Assembly: GCA_016715195.1 (NCBI GenBank)
Contig: JADKBB010000001.1
Coordinates: 220,839-284,838 of the forward strand
Reading direction: 5' to 3'
Source: Candidatus Villigracilis proximus
Lineage (GTDB): Bacteria > Chloroflexota > Anaerolineae > Anaerolineales > Villigracilaceae
DNA: 64,000 bases
Each line of letters starts with the position of its first letter. The stretch's first letter is position 1. This document shows, piece by piece, positions 34,546-43,094 of this stretch. The notes under the pieces were generated by a model, which was not told the origin of the DNA, did not search any database, and saw only the letters and a list, made by a program, of their open reading frames with translations. The translations under genes and the position numbers were made by a program.

Positions 34546-35496
34546 TTAACCAGTCGCGTGCTCATGCTCGTGACTGGTTTCGTTAATGTCACAGAAAAGC
34601 AGGGTGTGCGCACAGCCTGCGCATTCCAATTGCAGGGTTGTGTGTTGAATATTGTATTGATGCGTGAGGATTTCGTTCAAGTTTTGCTGAATGGATGCTC
34701 CCGCACTAATCGACACATCGTCTGTCACGATATGCGCGGATAGGGCGCGTAAACTTTCGTTGATGCTCCAAACGTGCAGATCATGTACGCCGCGCACGCC
34801 TTCCACTTTGAGCAGGGTGTTCACCATGGAGTCCATGTCTATGCTTTCGGGGGTGCTCTCCAGCAGAATGTGAATCGACTGGCGCAAAATGCCCCATGCG
34901 TTCCACAAAATAAATACGCCGATCAATACGCTGACGAGCGGATCAAGCCAGTTCCAGTTGGTGAAGGCAATGATGATACCTGCGATCACCGCGCCAAGCG
35001 TGGACATGACATCGCCCATCAAATGTAAAAATGTGCTGCGTAGATTCAGGTCGTGTTCGCTTCCGCTTTTGACCAGCCAGGCGGTGCCGGCGTTGATTAA
35101 GAATGCCAAAGCGCCGACTCCGATCAGAATCGCTGAATCAACTTCGGGCGGGGCAAGGAAGCGATGCCAGGCTTCGTAAAAAATTCCAATGGCAATTAAA
35201 ATTAACGTGGTCGAATTCACCAACGCGACAAGAATTCCCGCGCGATGATAGCCAAAAGTTTTTCCGGCGTGTGCGGGTTGTGTGGCAAGTTTTACCGCGT
35301 ACCAGCTTAAACCCAGCGCAATGACATCAGTGAAGTTATGCGCGGCGTCTGTGAGTAACGCGAGGCTGTTGCCAAAGATGCCCGCAATGATTTCAATGAC
35401 AACGAACGCGGCGGTTAATCCCAGCGAGAGTGCGAGCCGTTTGGTGGTTTGATTGGCGAGGTCGCCAAAGTGTGAGTGGGTGTGACTGTGTGACAT
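34546..35496 (-). CDS. czcD: CDF family metal-cation efflux protein
   Basis: Cation diffusion facilitator (316 residues, six membrane segments) exporting Zn2+, Fe2+ or related ions. Metal-site residues are in TDAAHNFTDVIALG (TM2, HxxxD) and LHLMGDVMSTLG (TM5, HxxxD). The N-terminus (HSHTHSHF) and the C-terminus (HEHEHATG) are His-rich. The cytoplasmic domain contains GVRGVHDLHVWSI. It is the last gene of a minus-strand run with feoB and DtxR genes, 50 bases after the FeoB membrane part, so iron or zinc export is plausible. Confidence 0.9.
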   Translation of the reverse strand: MSHSHTHSHFGDLANQTTKRLALSLGLTAAFVVIEIIAGIFGNSLALLTDAAHNFTDVIALGLSWYAVKLATQPAHAGKTFGYHRAGILVALVNSTTLILIAIGIFYEAWHRFLAPPEVDSAILIGVGALAFLINAGTAWLVKSGSEHDLNLRSTFLHLMGDVMSTLGAVIAGIIIAFTNWNWLDPLVSVLIGVFILWNAWGILRQSIHILLESTPESIDMDSMVNTLLKVEGVRGVHDLHVWSINESLRALSAHIVTDDVSISAGASIQQNLNEILTHQYNIQHTTLQLECAGCAHTLLFCDINETSHEHEHATG

Positions 35497-35545
35497 GTTG
35501 CTATTATAAAGTGACTGCCATCATAAAGGTGACTGTCACTTGTGT

Positions 35546-36934
35546 TTAAGCCCAACCGAGTAATCTTGCGATGGTTGCAGTTAAGAATGTAACTATGAAT
35601 GCCGTGCCCAAAGTCATCACCACGCTCAAGGTTGCCCACTTCAACGATTTGGTTTCTTTGTAGATCGTCATGATCGTTGTGGCACATGGATTATGCAGCA
35701 GTGCGAACAACATCAAGTTGACCGCGGTCAGCATGGTCCAGCCGTTGCCGTTGACCAACAGATCAAAAATTTCAGTGCTTGATGTCGGTCCGTTGATCAT
35801 CATGCCGGCGCCCATGTAGACCATCATCATGGTGGGCACAACAATTTCATTGGCAGGGATGGCGATGATGTACGCCAGAAGAATGACACCATCGAGGCCA
35901 AGCAGCAGCCCGAATGGATTTAGCCAGTCTGCGATGATGCGGGCCAGGTTTGAATCTCCGAGATGAATATTTGCCAAAACCCAAATGAGCGCGCCGGCGG
36001 GCGCGGCGGTTTGCATGGCGCGCCACAGAACAAAAATGGTTCGGTCAATAATGGATGTGTACAGGATGCGGCTGATGTTCGGTCTGCGATAGGGCGGCAG
36101 TTCCAATGTGAATGCGGATGCTTCGCCTTTTAAAACGGTTCTGGATAATATCCACGAAGCGATGAAGGTGAACATGACACCGATCAACACCACGCCGACA
36201 ACTGTTCCAGCTGCGACGAGGGAAGTCAGCGCCGGAGGGAAGGACGCTGCCACGAAAACAGTAGCGAGCATAATCAAGGTCGGGAAGCGCCCGTTACACG
36301 GGACAAAGTTATTCGTGAGAATGGCGATCAGGCGTTCGCGCGGAGAGTCGATCACGCGCGTTGCGATCACGCCTGCCGCGTTACATCCAAATCCCATGGC
36401 CATTGTTAAAGATTGCTTTCCATGCGCGCCGGTTTTCTTAAAGAGCCAGTCCATGTTGAAAGCAACACGCGGCAGATAGCCGAGGTCTTCCAAAAATGTG
36501 AAGGCCGGGAAGAAGATCATCATCGGCGGTAACATCACACTTACGACCCACGCCAGACCCAGATAGACCCCGTCCCAAATAAAACCTGTGATCCACCACG
36601 GCATCCCGATCTGATTAAAGAGAGCGCGGCCATAATCGCCAATACCGAACAACACAACCGCGATCCAGCCTGAAACTACATTTGCGCCCGAAACCGTCAG
36701 CCAGATAATGAGACTGAGCAGGAGCAGCATGATCGGCAATCCCGCGTATGGTGATGTGACGAGGCGGTCTATCTTTTGATCGAAATCATATTTTTTATTC
36801 GACGTACTTTTCACGGCACGCTTCGCAATATTTTCCGCTTCTGTATAAAGTGATTTCACGATCTCATCGCGAAACCCGGTGGACAGTCCATTTCGTAACG
36901 ATTCTGCCTTTGCTAAAATTTCATTCGCTTCCAT
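35546..36934 (-). CDS. feoB: FeoB membrane-transport part (separate gene)
   Basis: A 462-residue polytopic membrane protein corresponding to the transport half of FeoB. Two Gate/nucleoside-recognition domains are seen, with the functional-Cys blocks GFGCNAAGVIATRVI and NNFVPCNGRFPTLIM, as in FeoB. The N-terminal 75 residues are a soluble helical linker (MEANEILAKAESLRNGL). It starts one base after the GTPase gene's stop and has its own AAGGAA site eight bases before the ATG, so the split looks genuine. It would import Fe2+ with the product of the upstream gene. Confidence 0.9.
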   Translation of the reverse strand: MEANEILAKAESLRNGLSTGFRDEIVKSLYTEAENIAKRAVKSTSNKKYDFDQKIDRLVTSPYAGLPIMLLLLSLIIWLTVSGANVVSGWIAVVLFGIGDYGRALFNQIGMPWWITGFIWDGVYLGLAWVVSVMLPPMMIFFPAFTFLEDLGYLPRVAFNMDWLFKKTGAHGKQSLTMAMGFGCNAAGVIATRVIDSPRERLIAILTNNFVPCNGRFPTLIMLATVFVAASFPPALTSLVAAGTVVGVVLIGVMFTFIASWILSRTVLKGEASAFTLELPPYRRPNISRILYTSIIDRTIFVLWRAMQTAAPAGALIWVLANIHLGDSNLARIIADWLNPFGLLLGLDGVILLAYIIAIPANEIVVPTMMMVYMGAGMMINGPTSSTEIFDLLVNGNGWTMLTAVNLMLFALLHNPCATTIMTIYKETKSLKWATLSVVMTLGTAFIVTFLTATIARLLGWA

Positions 36935-36935
36935 A

Positions 36936-37829
36936 TTATTTTTCCTTATGTATATCTCCTAAGTGCTCTTGGGAACTTCGAAGGCGGATTGTGATTTGCC
37001 TTCCCTCAACCGACATCTTCCCGCTGAACTTCACATCCGCGCGCTGTTGACGTGAAACAATGTCACCCAACTCGCCCGTGGACAGTGCCTTCTGCACCCG
37101 CGCATCACCATCCAACAAGCGGATCGCGAGCCAGCGTGCGTTTGGAATGCCGGGCGCCATCTGTTCGATCATCGGCACAAGTTCGTTGACCGCCTTTTGA
37201 AATTCAGGTGTACCGTTCACGCGCAAAGGTTTGGTTTCTATTTTCCCTTCGATCACATCTGACACCGCGCCCAGCAGTGTATGGATTCCATCACCGGTTC
37301 GCGCAGTGATAGCAATTGCGGGCACGCCCAGATCACGGCTCAATGAACGCGCGTCCACTTCGAGTCCTTTTCTTTTTGCTTCATCCATTAAGTTGACCGC
37401 AATCACAACATTCTCAGTGATTTCCATGACCTGCATCACGAGATTTAAATTTCTTTCCAGCGAGGTCGCGTCACATACAACGATGGTGCAGCTTGGCTGT
37501 CCGAACAAAATAAAATCACGCGCCACTTCTTCATCTTGTGAAGCCGAAAGCAATGAATACGTTCCGGGCAGGTCAACCAGTTTGTAGCGCATCTTGTTAA
37601 ATTCAAATCCGCCTTCGGCACGTGTCACGGTTTTTCCGGGCCAGTTGCCGGTGTGCTGTTTCAATCCCGTCAACGCATTGAACAAAGTGGATTTCCCCGT
37701 ATTGGGATTCCCGGCCAATGCAACGACACGGTCAAAATCTCCGACCTTGATTCCCATTTGCTCCAACTGTGTAAATGCCGGGCAGGTTTCGCAATGTTCG
37801 GTGGGGAGTACTGTTTTTGTGTTTGTCAT
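36936..37829 (-). CDS. feoB: FeoB GTPase part (separate gene)
   Basis: A 297-residue soluble protein equal to the FeoB G-domain and helical GDI region. G1 is GNPNTGKST (residues 41-49), switch I has GNWPGKTV, G3 DLPGTYSL, G4 NLMD (near 145) and G5 about TARTGDGI. The N-terminus carries EHCETCPAF, a Cys pair. It ends HKEK and lacks membrane segments; the transport half is the next gene. GGAGAAAAA precedes the ATG. It is the regulatory GTPase of ferrous iron uptake. Confidence 0.92.
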   Translation of the reverse strand: MTNTKTVLPTEHCETCPAFTQLEQMGIKVGDFDRVVALAGNPNTGKSTLFNALTGLKQHTGNWPGKTVTRAEGGFEFNKMRYKLVDLPGTYSLLSASQDEEVARDFILFGQPSCTIVVCDATSLERNLNLVMQVMEITENVVIAVNLMDEAKRKGLEVDARSLSRDLGVPAIAITARTGDGIHTLLGAVSDVIEGKIETKPLRVNGTPEFQKAVNELVPMIEQMAPGIPNARWLAIRLLDGDARVQKALSTGELGDIVSRQQRADVKFSGKMSVEGRQITIRLRSSQEHLGDIHKEK

Positions 37830-37842
37830 TTTTTCTCCATTG

Positions 37843-37893
37843 TCGAAGGTCGAAAGTCAAAGGTCTTGTGACCTTCGACCTTCGACTTTTGAC
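37843..37893. repeat. Inverted heptamer-type repeat upstream of feoB
   Basis: TCGAAGG/TCGAAAG/TCAAAGG units run into their inverted copies (CCTTCGA CCTTCGA CTTTTGA). It fills the space between the DtxR-FeoA stop and the feoB ribosome-binding site. Confidence 0.65.
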
Positions 37894-38898
37894 TTACATT
37901 GGTTTCACCCAAATCTGTGCCGCCTGATCTTTTCGCAGTGCGATCAATGTGCCGCGCACACGATATGCGCGTGGGTCACCAAAGAAATTTTTCAACTCAG
38001 GGTAAATGACCGTTCCGGGCGTTAATCCCAGATCCAAGAATCGTCTGCGGGTAAAACCCTGCACCGCTTCATCAAGCAGCACGATCTCAGCTTTCTGATC
38101 GTATGTCAATTCTGCGAGTGAGATCGCATTTGCTTTTGAAGTTTCGCTTTCGGGCAGCGCGGCCACGCTCACATTTGCAGCAACGGCAGGCGCAAGACGA
38201 AATTCAGTCTCACCATCGGTCAATAAATATCGCTGTGGATTTCGATCCAGAATGCGGATGGTTTGTCCCAGGCGGAGTCCTGCCGCCAGGATCTGTTCAA
38301 ACGCTAAAGCAGGCTCATCCTCAAGGTGTACGATTCTCATTGGACCTTCAGCCTGCCACGCTGTCAACGGCATTCCCTCAGCTTTGAGTAGAGTCCCCTC
38401 ACGGGTAGGGATTGGGTCGCCATGTGGATCACGTGTCGGGTGGCCCAGAGCCGCATCCAAATCGTTGAGCTGTGCTTCCGTGAGTGAGTGTTCGCGTCGC
38501 TCCGATTCCCCGTGGATCTTTCCCAGCGGCATCCGTGCTTCATCTGTGAGATAGCGCTCCCACAACCGATGCGCACGGACAACATGCAGCGCCCAGCGTT
38601 CGCCTTGCGTGGTGAGGTGAACATCTGAGCCGCGTGATTCAAGCAGGCCTTGAGTCTCCATATCTTCAATAAGTTTCATCACTGTTGTGCGTTGCAGATT
38701 TAATATCCCAGCCAGCGATTCGGGCGAGGCTTGTCTTGCGTGTTGTTCACGGTCGAGTAAATGCTTGAGCGCATCTTCCACCAGTTCGCGCTCTCTGGCG
38801 ATTCGGTAGGTTTTATAGATTGCGATCAATCCCACACGCGGGATAAAAATTGCGACGATCAAAATGATTGCTGTGATGAGCCAGACAGTTGTATTCAT
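37894..38898 (-). CDS. Membrane-anchored DtxR-type regulator with FeoA-like domains
   Basis: A 334-residue protein with unusual order: a transmembrane helix at residues 4-28 (WLITAIILIVAIFIPRVGLIAIY), a DtxR/MntR winged helix (about 40-105, PESLAGILNLQRTTVMKLIEDMETQGLL), the DtxR metal-binding/dimerisation region (HGESERREHSL, GHPTRDPHGDPIPT), and two FeoA/SH3-like modules (about 185-245 and 260-330, the second reading RRRFLDLGLTPGTVIYPE). It has features of an iron sensor and of FeoA, the FeoB partner missing elsewhere. It ends 64 bases before the feoB GTPase gene. It may be a regulator, a FeoA substitute, or both. Confidence 0.85.
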   Translation of the reverse strand: MNTTVWLITAIILIVAIFIPRVGLIAIYKTYRIARERELVEDALKHLLDREQHARQASPESLAGILNLQRTTVMKLIEDMETQGLLESRGSDVHLTTQGERWALHVVRAHRLWERYLTDEARMPLGKIHGESERREHSLTEAQLNDLDAALGHPTRDPHGDPIPTREGTLLKAEGMPLTAWQAEGPMRIVHLEDEPALAFEQILAAGLRLGQTIRILDRNPQRYLLTDGETEFRLAPAVAANVSVAALPESETSKANAISLAELTYDQKAEIVLLDEAVQGFTRRRFLDLGLTPGTVIYPELKNFFGDPRAYRVRGTLIALRKDQAAQIWVKPM

Positions 38899-38900
38899 AG

Positions 38901-39499
38901 TTATCTGTTTCCTAGTTTGGGCAGGAACCTTCCTGTGTGTTTCATATATTCACGATATTCATCACCAAATTTTTCGATGAGATTGGCTTCCTCTTGCGGT
39001 GTTCGTTTTGCCATTGCAATAAAGGCCAAAATACCTAACGCGGCGACGAACCAGTTATCAGCCATCATTCCGAAGGAAATGAAGAGCATTGACCCAACGG
39101 TGTATAGTGGATGCCGCACCCAGCGGTACGGTCCGCTGGTGGACAGTTTGTGTTCCCTGCGTGTGGCGCTGGTGGGGGAGATGCCGCTGCCAATGCTGCT
39201 GAACAACCAGTACAGTAACACATCGCTGACAATTGCCATACCAATTCCAAGCCAGCGCACCCATTCTGGCAGACCAATTTTGACCAGGCCATCCATGCCG
39301 GGTTGATCAAATATACAAATGGACTCAGCCATAGGATTATCCCAAAGAACTTGATGATGTTCATCATCACGGAGCCGTCCACTTTGCGGGAGATTTTTTC
39401 ACCCGTTTCTTTATCCGCCTTAATGCGGAAGTAGCTTGAGATGCCAATTCCTGTAAGAAGGATAAGGGCGGCTAAAATGCGAAAAATATTTTCGTTCAT
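38901..39499 (-). CDS. Isoprenylcysteine methyltransferase-like membrane protein, frameshifted
   Basis: A protein of about 199 residues related to isoprenylcysteine carboxyl methyltransferases (PEMT/ICMT fold). Several membrane helices come first (NIFRILAALILLTGIGISSYFRI), then the conserved core LSTSGPYRWVRHPLYTVGSML and the C-terminal KRTPQEEANLIEKFGDEYREYMKHTGRFLP, the SAM-binding RHPxY and E-x-Y-x-x-Y-x-x-x-T-x-R-x-x-P pattern. One base is missing near 39295; with an extra G, NPAWM-GLVKIGLPEW is continuous. It lies between two DtxR-type genes. Prokaryotic substrates are unknown. Confidence 0.8.
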
Positions 39500-39519
39500 A
39501 TTTCTTCCTTTCTTCTTTA

Positions 39520-40192
39520 TTATTTATCTACAAATACTTGTGTTGTCACTGCTGTCCCCAGTACCACATTTGACTTTTGGCCCTCAACTCTTATCGTAAG
39601 GTTGCCATCAAATTCCGAATATTTTTTAATCGTGACGATCGCTTCGGGCACCACGCCGATCTCGCGCAGGTGGCGCAGTAATGCCGGGTCGTCGTCTGAT
39701 ACTCTTCGGACGGTGGCAGTTTCATCGGTCCGCAATGATGCGAGCGGACATGATTTGTCGGCGGGCATGGTTAAGTCTGCTGTGGGAATTAATTCGCCGT
39801 GCGGGTCTCGGGTGGGATGTCCCAGAGCGGCGGCCATGCGTGCCTCGAAATCTTCCGAGATAACATGCTCAAGTCTATCGGCCTCGTGATGCACTTCATC
39901 CCATGAATAACCGAGTGTGTTGACCAGAAAAGTTTCCAGCAGCCGATGATGCCGAATGACTTCGAGCGCGGCTTTCTCGCCGTTCTTTGTGAGCGTAACA
40001 CCTTGATGTTTTTTATAGTTCACCAACGGTGGCTTGGCGCTCGAAAGTTTTTTGCAGCATACCGGCCACTGAAGCGGGGGCGATGTTAACCCGCGCAGCC
40101 AGCTCGTTCGTGCTGGCAGAGCCGCCATGTTCATTGAGTTCGTAGATATGTTTGAGATAATCCTGAATGGATTGGGTGATGATTTCAGGCAT
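39520..40192 (-). CDS. DtxR/MntR-family metal-dependent repressor, frameshifted
   Basis: An Fe2+/Mn2+-dependent repressor (about 223 residues). The N-terminal winged helix reads MPEIITQSIQDYLKHIYELN ... STNELAARVNIAPASVAGMLQK. The dimer/metal region has VHHEADRLEHVISEDFEARM and GHPTRDPHGELIPT, and a C-terminal SH3/FeoA domain follows (LREIGVVPEAIVTI). One surplus A in the A6 run near 40052 breaks the frame; removing it joins LQK to LSSAKPPLVNYKKHQGVTLT. A DtxR-type box lies 30 bases upstream of the start. It is the first gene of the metal operon and probably controls itself and the genes downstream. Confidence 0.87.
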
Positions 40193-40221
40193 TGGTATCT
40201 TTTCCGTCTATAAAAAATAAA

Positions 40222-40237
40222 TTTAGTCTTACCTAAA
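40222..40237. promoter_or_regulatory. DtxR-type metal box
   Basis: On the minus strand the sequence reads TTTAGGTAAGACTAAA, close to the palindromic DtxR/IdeR half-sites TTAGGT...CCTAA. It lies just downstream of the -10 box of the DtxR gene. Confidence 0.7.
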
Positions 40238-40241
40238 TATT

Positions 40242-40269
40242 AGTTTAATCGATATTGTAGTTTTGTCAA
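40242..40269 (-). promoter_or_regulatory. Promoter of the DtxR/feo operon
   Basis: TTGACA (40264-40269) and TAAACT (40242-40247) on the minus strand, 16-base spacer. The metal box follows within five bases. Confidence 0.65.
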
Positions 40270-40280
40270 GAAATCGGGGC

Positions 40281-40309
40281 TTGACTTTTTGTGGGTGAGT
40301 CTGTAAAAT
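40281..40309 (+). promoter_or_regulatory. Promoter of the amino-sugar operon
   Basis: TTGACT (40281-40286) and TAAAAT (40304-40309) with a 17-base spacer, about 105 bases before the ROK regulator. The leader has no clear gene or terminator. Confidence 0.65.
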
Positions 40310-40413
40310 GCGTTTGTTAGTCCAATGAATTTACAAAGTATTGAAGTGTTCACTTAATCGTTTGCGTATAGACACTTGCTGAAAAAATCAGATTCTCAAG
40401 GAATTGCAGAACC

Positions 40414-41562
40414 ATGAAAAAAGCGACTCATCAACAGACCAAGCAGCACAATCGTGATCTGGTGTTGCGCACGATCTTCGACCACGATTCGATCAGCCGC
40501 GCAGAGGTTGCCCGTGTGACTCATCTCACGCGCACCACGGTTTCAGATGTTGTGAATGGCTTGCTCGCTGAAGGTCTGGCGGAAGAGGTGGGGCGTGGAG
40601 AATCCATTGGCGGGAAATCTCCGATCCTATTAAGTATCGTGGCCGACTCACGTTATTTGATCGGATTAAATCTTGGGCAGGATAAATTTATTGGCGCAGT
40701 GGTTAATTTACGTGGGGAAATTAAAGAGATCGTCGAAGCACCTGTGCATGACGATAACGGCGAAAAAGCGCTTGAGCTTGTTTATCAGATCCTTAATCAA
40801 CTTACTCGAAAAAAATTAAAGCCAATTGTCGGCATCGGTGTAGGCGCGCCGGGTTTGGTCAATACACGCGATGGCATTGTGGTCAACGCGGTGAATTTGG
40901 CATGGCAGGACCTGCCGCTCGGCCAGTTGCTTGAAAAGAAATATAAACTCCCCGTTTCAATTTTGAATGACAGCCAGGCGACCGCCATTGGCGAATATGT
41001 TTATGGCGGCGACCATCAGCCGGATGAAAATCTGATCGTAGTCAATGCCAGGCATGGTATTGGCGCGGGCATTCTGATCAACGGGCGTCTGTTTCAAGGT
41101 GACGGCGGCGGTGCGGGCGAAATTGGTCACGTGGTGGTGCAGGAAAATGGCGAGCTTTGCCGCTGCGGCAAACGCGGTTGTTTGGAAACCATTGCCAGCG
41201 CTCGGGCGGTTTTACAGCAAATGAAAACGGATTCCCTTGACGATGTTGTCTCATCTTTTCTGGCTGGAAATACAAAAGCCAATACAGTGGTAACCAAGGC
41301 GGGGCATTACCTTGGAACATCTCTCGCCAATTTAATTGGCACGCTCAATATTCAAAAGATCGTACTCACCGGTGATATGACCCGCTTCGGTGAAAAATGG
41401 CTGAAAGCCGTCAGCGCCTCCATGCAGACAGGCGCGTTATCGCGCATGGCCGAAGGTACAAAACTTGAGATCGGCAAGCTCGATTATCGCGCTTGTATTC
41501 TCGGTGCGTCCGCATTTTTGCTGCTTGATGATTATTCCCTTTTGTTCAACGAGGAAAATTAA
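40414..41562 (+). CDS. ROK-family transcriptional regulator (amino-sugar locus)
   Basis: A 382-residue NagC/XylR-like repressor. A winged helix at residues 15-70 (LRTIFDHDSISRAEVARVTHLTRTTVSDVVNGLL) precedes a ROK domain with GIGVGAPGLVNTRDGIV, NDSQATAIGEYVYGG and the zinc motif CRCGKRGCLETIAS. It is the first gene of the plus-strand operon, and its TAA overlaps the ATG of the next gene. By analogy with NagC, the inducer may be an amino sugar or its phosphate; this is inferred from the NagZ, deacetylase and SIS genes downstream. Confidence 0.9.
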   Translation: MKKATHQQTKQHNRDLVLRTIFDHDSISRAEVARVTHLTRTTVSDVVNGLLAEGLAEEVGRGESIGGKSPILLSIVADSRYLIGLNLGQDKFIGAVVNLRGEIKEIVEAPVHDDNGEKALELVYQILNQLTRKKLKPIVGIGVGAPGLVNTRDGIVVNAVNLAWQDLPLGQLLEKKYKLPVSILNDSQATAIGEYVYGGDHQPDENLIVVNARHGIGAGILINGRLFQGDGGGAGEIGHVVVQENGELCRCGKRGCLETIASARAVLQQMKTDSLDDVVSSFLAGNTKANTVVTKAGHYLGTSLANLIGTLNIQKIVLTGDMTRFGEKWLKAVSASMQTGALSRMAEGTKLEIGKLDYRACILGASAFLLLDDYSLLFNEEN

Positions 41563-42959
41563 TGTCTTTGCAATTGCCTTCCCCTCGCGTCCAACCTCCG
41601 CTGGATGAAAACTTCCGCCCGGCGATTTTGGCGAATCAAAACTTTCAGCGTGAAGTTAAATCAATTGGTGTGCCACTCGTTCTCGGCCTCGAAAGAAGCG
41701 GCGGCGAATTTTCGCGTTTTGAAACCGTGGTCTATCCCGAAGGCCACGCGGATTTTGAATCCAATTTTCAATATGTTGAGCGCATTGTTAAATTTTTGCT
41801 CTGGCAGCGCGGCGGTCACACATTGTATGTCGGCGGCTCAAACAAGATCGCTGAATATTTACAAAAAATTTATTCTGCGAATGGTGCAAAAAACTTCGAC
41901 CATAAATTCATGGGCGAACAGGTTTACGAAAAGGAATTTTCCGTCGTTGCCTGTGAAGTGGATGAAGTGCCCGCTTCGCGCGAAACCGGAAAACTGCTCG
42001 GCCGCAATTTGCAGGGTCATCGCATTGGGTTTGATCTCGGCGCCTCTGACAGAAAAGTCAGCGCCGTTGTAGATGGGACTGCCATCTACAGTGAAGAAGT
42101 GGTTTGGGAGCCGCGCAAACATAACGACCCTGAATATCACTACCGCGAAGTAATGACCGCGCTCAAAACTGCCGCGAGCAAAATGCCGCGAGTGGATGCC
42201 ATTGGCGGAAGTTCCGCCGGAATCTATATTGATAACCGCCCGATGGTGGCTTCGTTATTCCGTGGAATTCCAGGGGACCAGTTTGGCGAAATTAAAAATA
42301 TGTTCCTGCGCATTCGCGAGGAAATGAATGTACCCCTGGAAGTCATCAACGATGGCGATGTGACCGCGCTGGCGGGTTCCATGTCGATTGAAGATAACGG
42401 GATTTTGGGCATTGCGCTCGGTTCAAGTGAAGCTGCGGGTTATGTCAATACCGAAGGTCACATCATGGGCTGGCTGAATGAACTGGCCTTCGCGCCCATT
42501 GACTACAGTCCCAATGCACCTGATGAAGAATGGTCTGGTGACAAAGGCTGCGGCGCTTCGTATTTTTCGCAGCAATGTGTGTTCAGGCTTGCGCCGAAAG
42601 CCGGCATTGAAATCCCAGCGGATGTGACCGATGCCGAGAAGTTAAAGGTCGTGCAGGAAAAACTGGAAGCTGGTCATGAAGGCGCTTTGAAGATCTGGCA
42701 GAGCATGGGCATTTATCTCGGTTATGGCATTGCGCATTATGCAGACTTTTACGATATCAAACACGTGCTGATCCTTGGCCGTTGTACATCCGGCCGTGGT
42801 GGTGACTTGCTGCTCGAAGGCGCGAAGAAGGTCTTTGAAACAGAATTCCCTGAATTGTTGAAGAAGATCGAATTGCATTTGCCCGATGAAAAAATACGCC
42901 GTGTCGGCCAGTCTGTGGCGGCTGCGAGTTTGCCGGTGATTATCGGAGAGTTGTTTTGA
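41562..42959 (+). CDS. ROK-like protein, possible sugar kinase (465 residues)
   Basis: An unusual ROK-like protein. Residues 1-145 form an extra N-terminal region (LERSGGEFSRFETVVYPEG) not seen in simple ROK kinases. The actin-like ATPase fold starts with GFDLGASDRKVSAVVDG and has an Asn-Asp pair in EVINDGDVTALAGSM and GIALGSSEAAGYV. The CxCGxxGC zinc motif is absent; a looser Cys-containing GDKGCGASYFSQQC stretch is in its place. It could phosphorylate an imported amino sugar, but a non-kinase role cannot be excluded. It is translationally coupled to the regulator upstream (TAATG). Confidence 0.7.
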   Translation: MSLQLPSPRVQPPLDENFRPAILANQNFQREVKSIGVPLVLGLERSGGEFSRFETVVYPEGHADFESNFQYVERIVKFLLWQRGGHTLYVGGSNKIAEYLQKIYSANGAKNFDHKFMGEQVYEKEFSVVACEVDEVPASRETGKLLGRNLQGHRIGFDLGASDRKVSAVVDGTAIYSEEVVWEPRKHNDPEYHYREVMTALKTAASKMPRVDAIGGSSAGIYIDNRPMVASLFRGIPGDQFGEIKNMFLRIREEMNVPLEVINDGDVTALAGSMSIEDNGILGIALGSSEAAGYVNTEGHIMGWLNELAFAPIDYSPNAPDEEWSGDKGCGASYFSQQCVFRLAPKAGIEIPADVTDAEKLKVVQEKLEAGHEGALKIWQSMGIYLGYGIAHYADFYDIKHVLILGRCTSGRGGDLLLEGAKKVFETEFPELLKKIELHLPDEKIRRVGQSVAAASLPVIIGELF

Positions 42960-43094
42960 ACCGGGGGCGCAGAGTTGGTGGGGTTAATTATTTTTTTGTC
43001 CGCGTCGCCGCGGGCGCCGAGGGTTTGGTTGGGTTCTGCGGTAGAGAAATCACTGGATGATTGAGTTTACAAAGATTAAAAAAGGATTTTTTTG

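Noticed and set aside
36925..36945. Frameshift splitting a single feoB gene
   Set aside because: The second gene has its own ribosome-binding site and start at the stop of the first, and no single-base correction gives a convincing conserved linker, so a true split is favoured.
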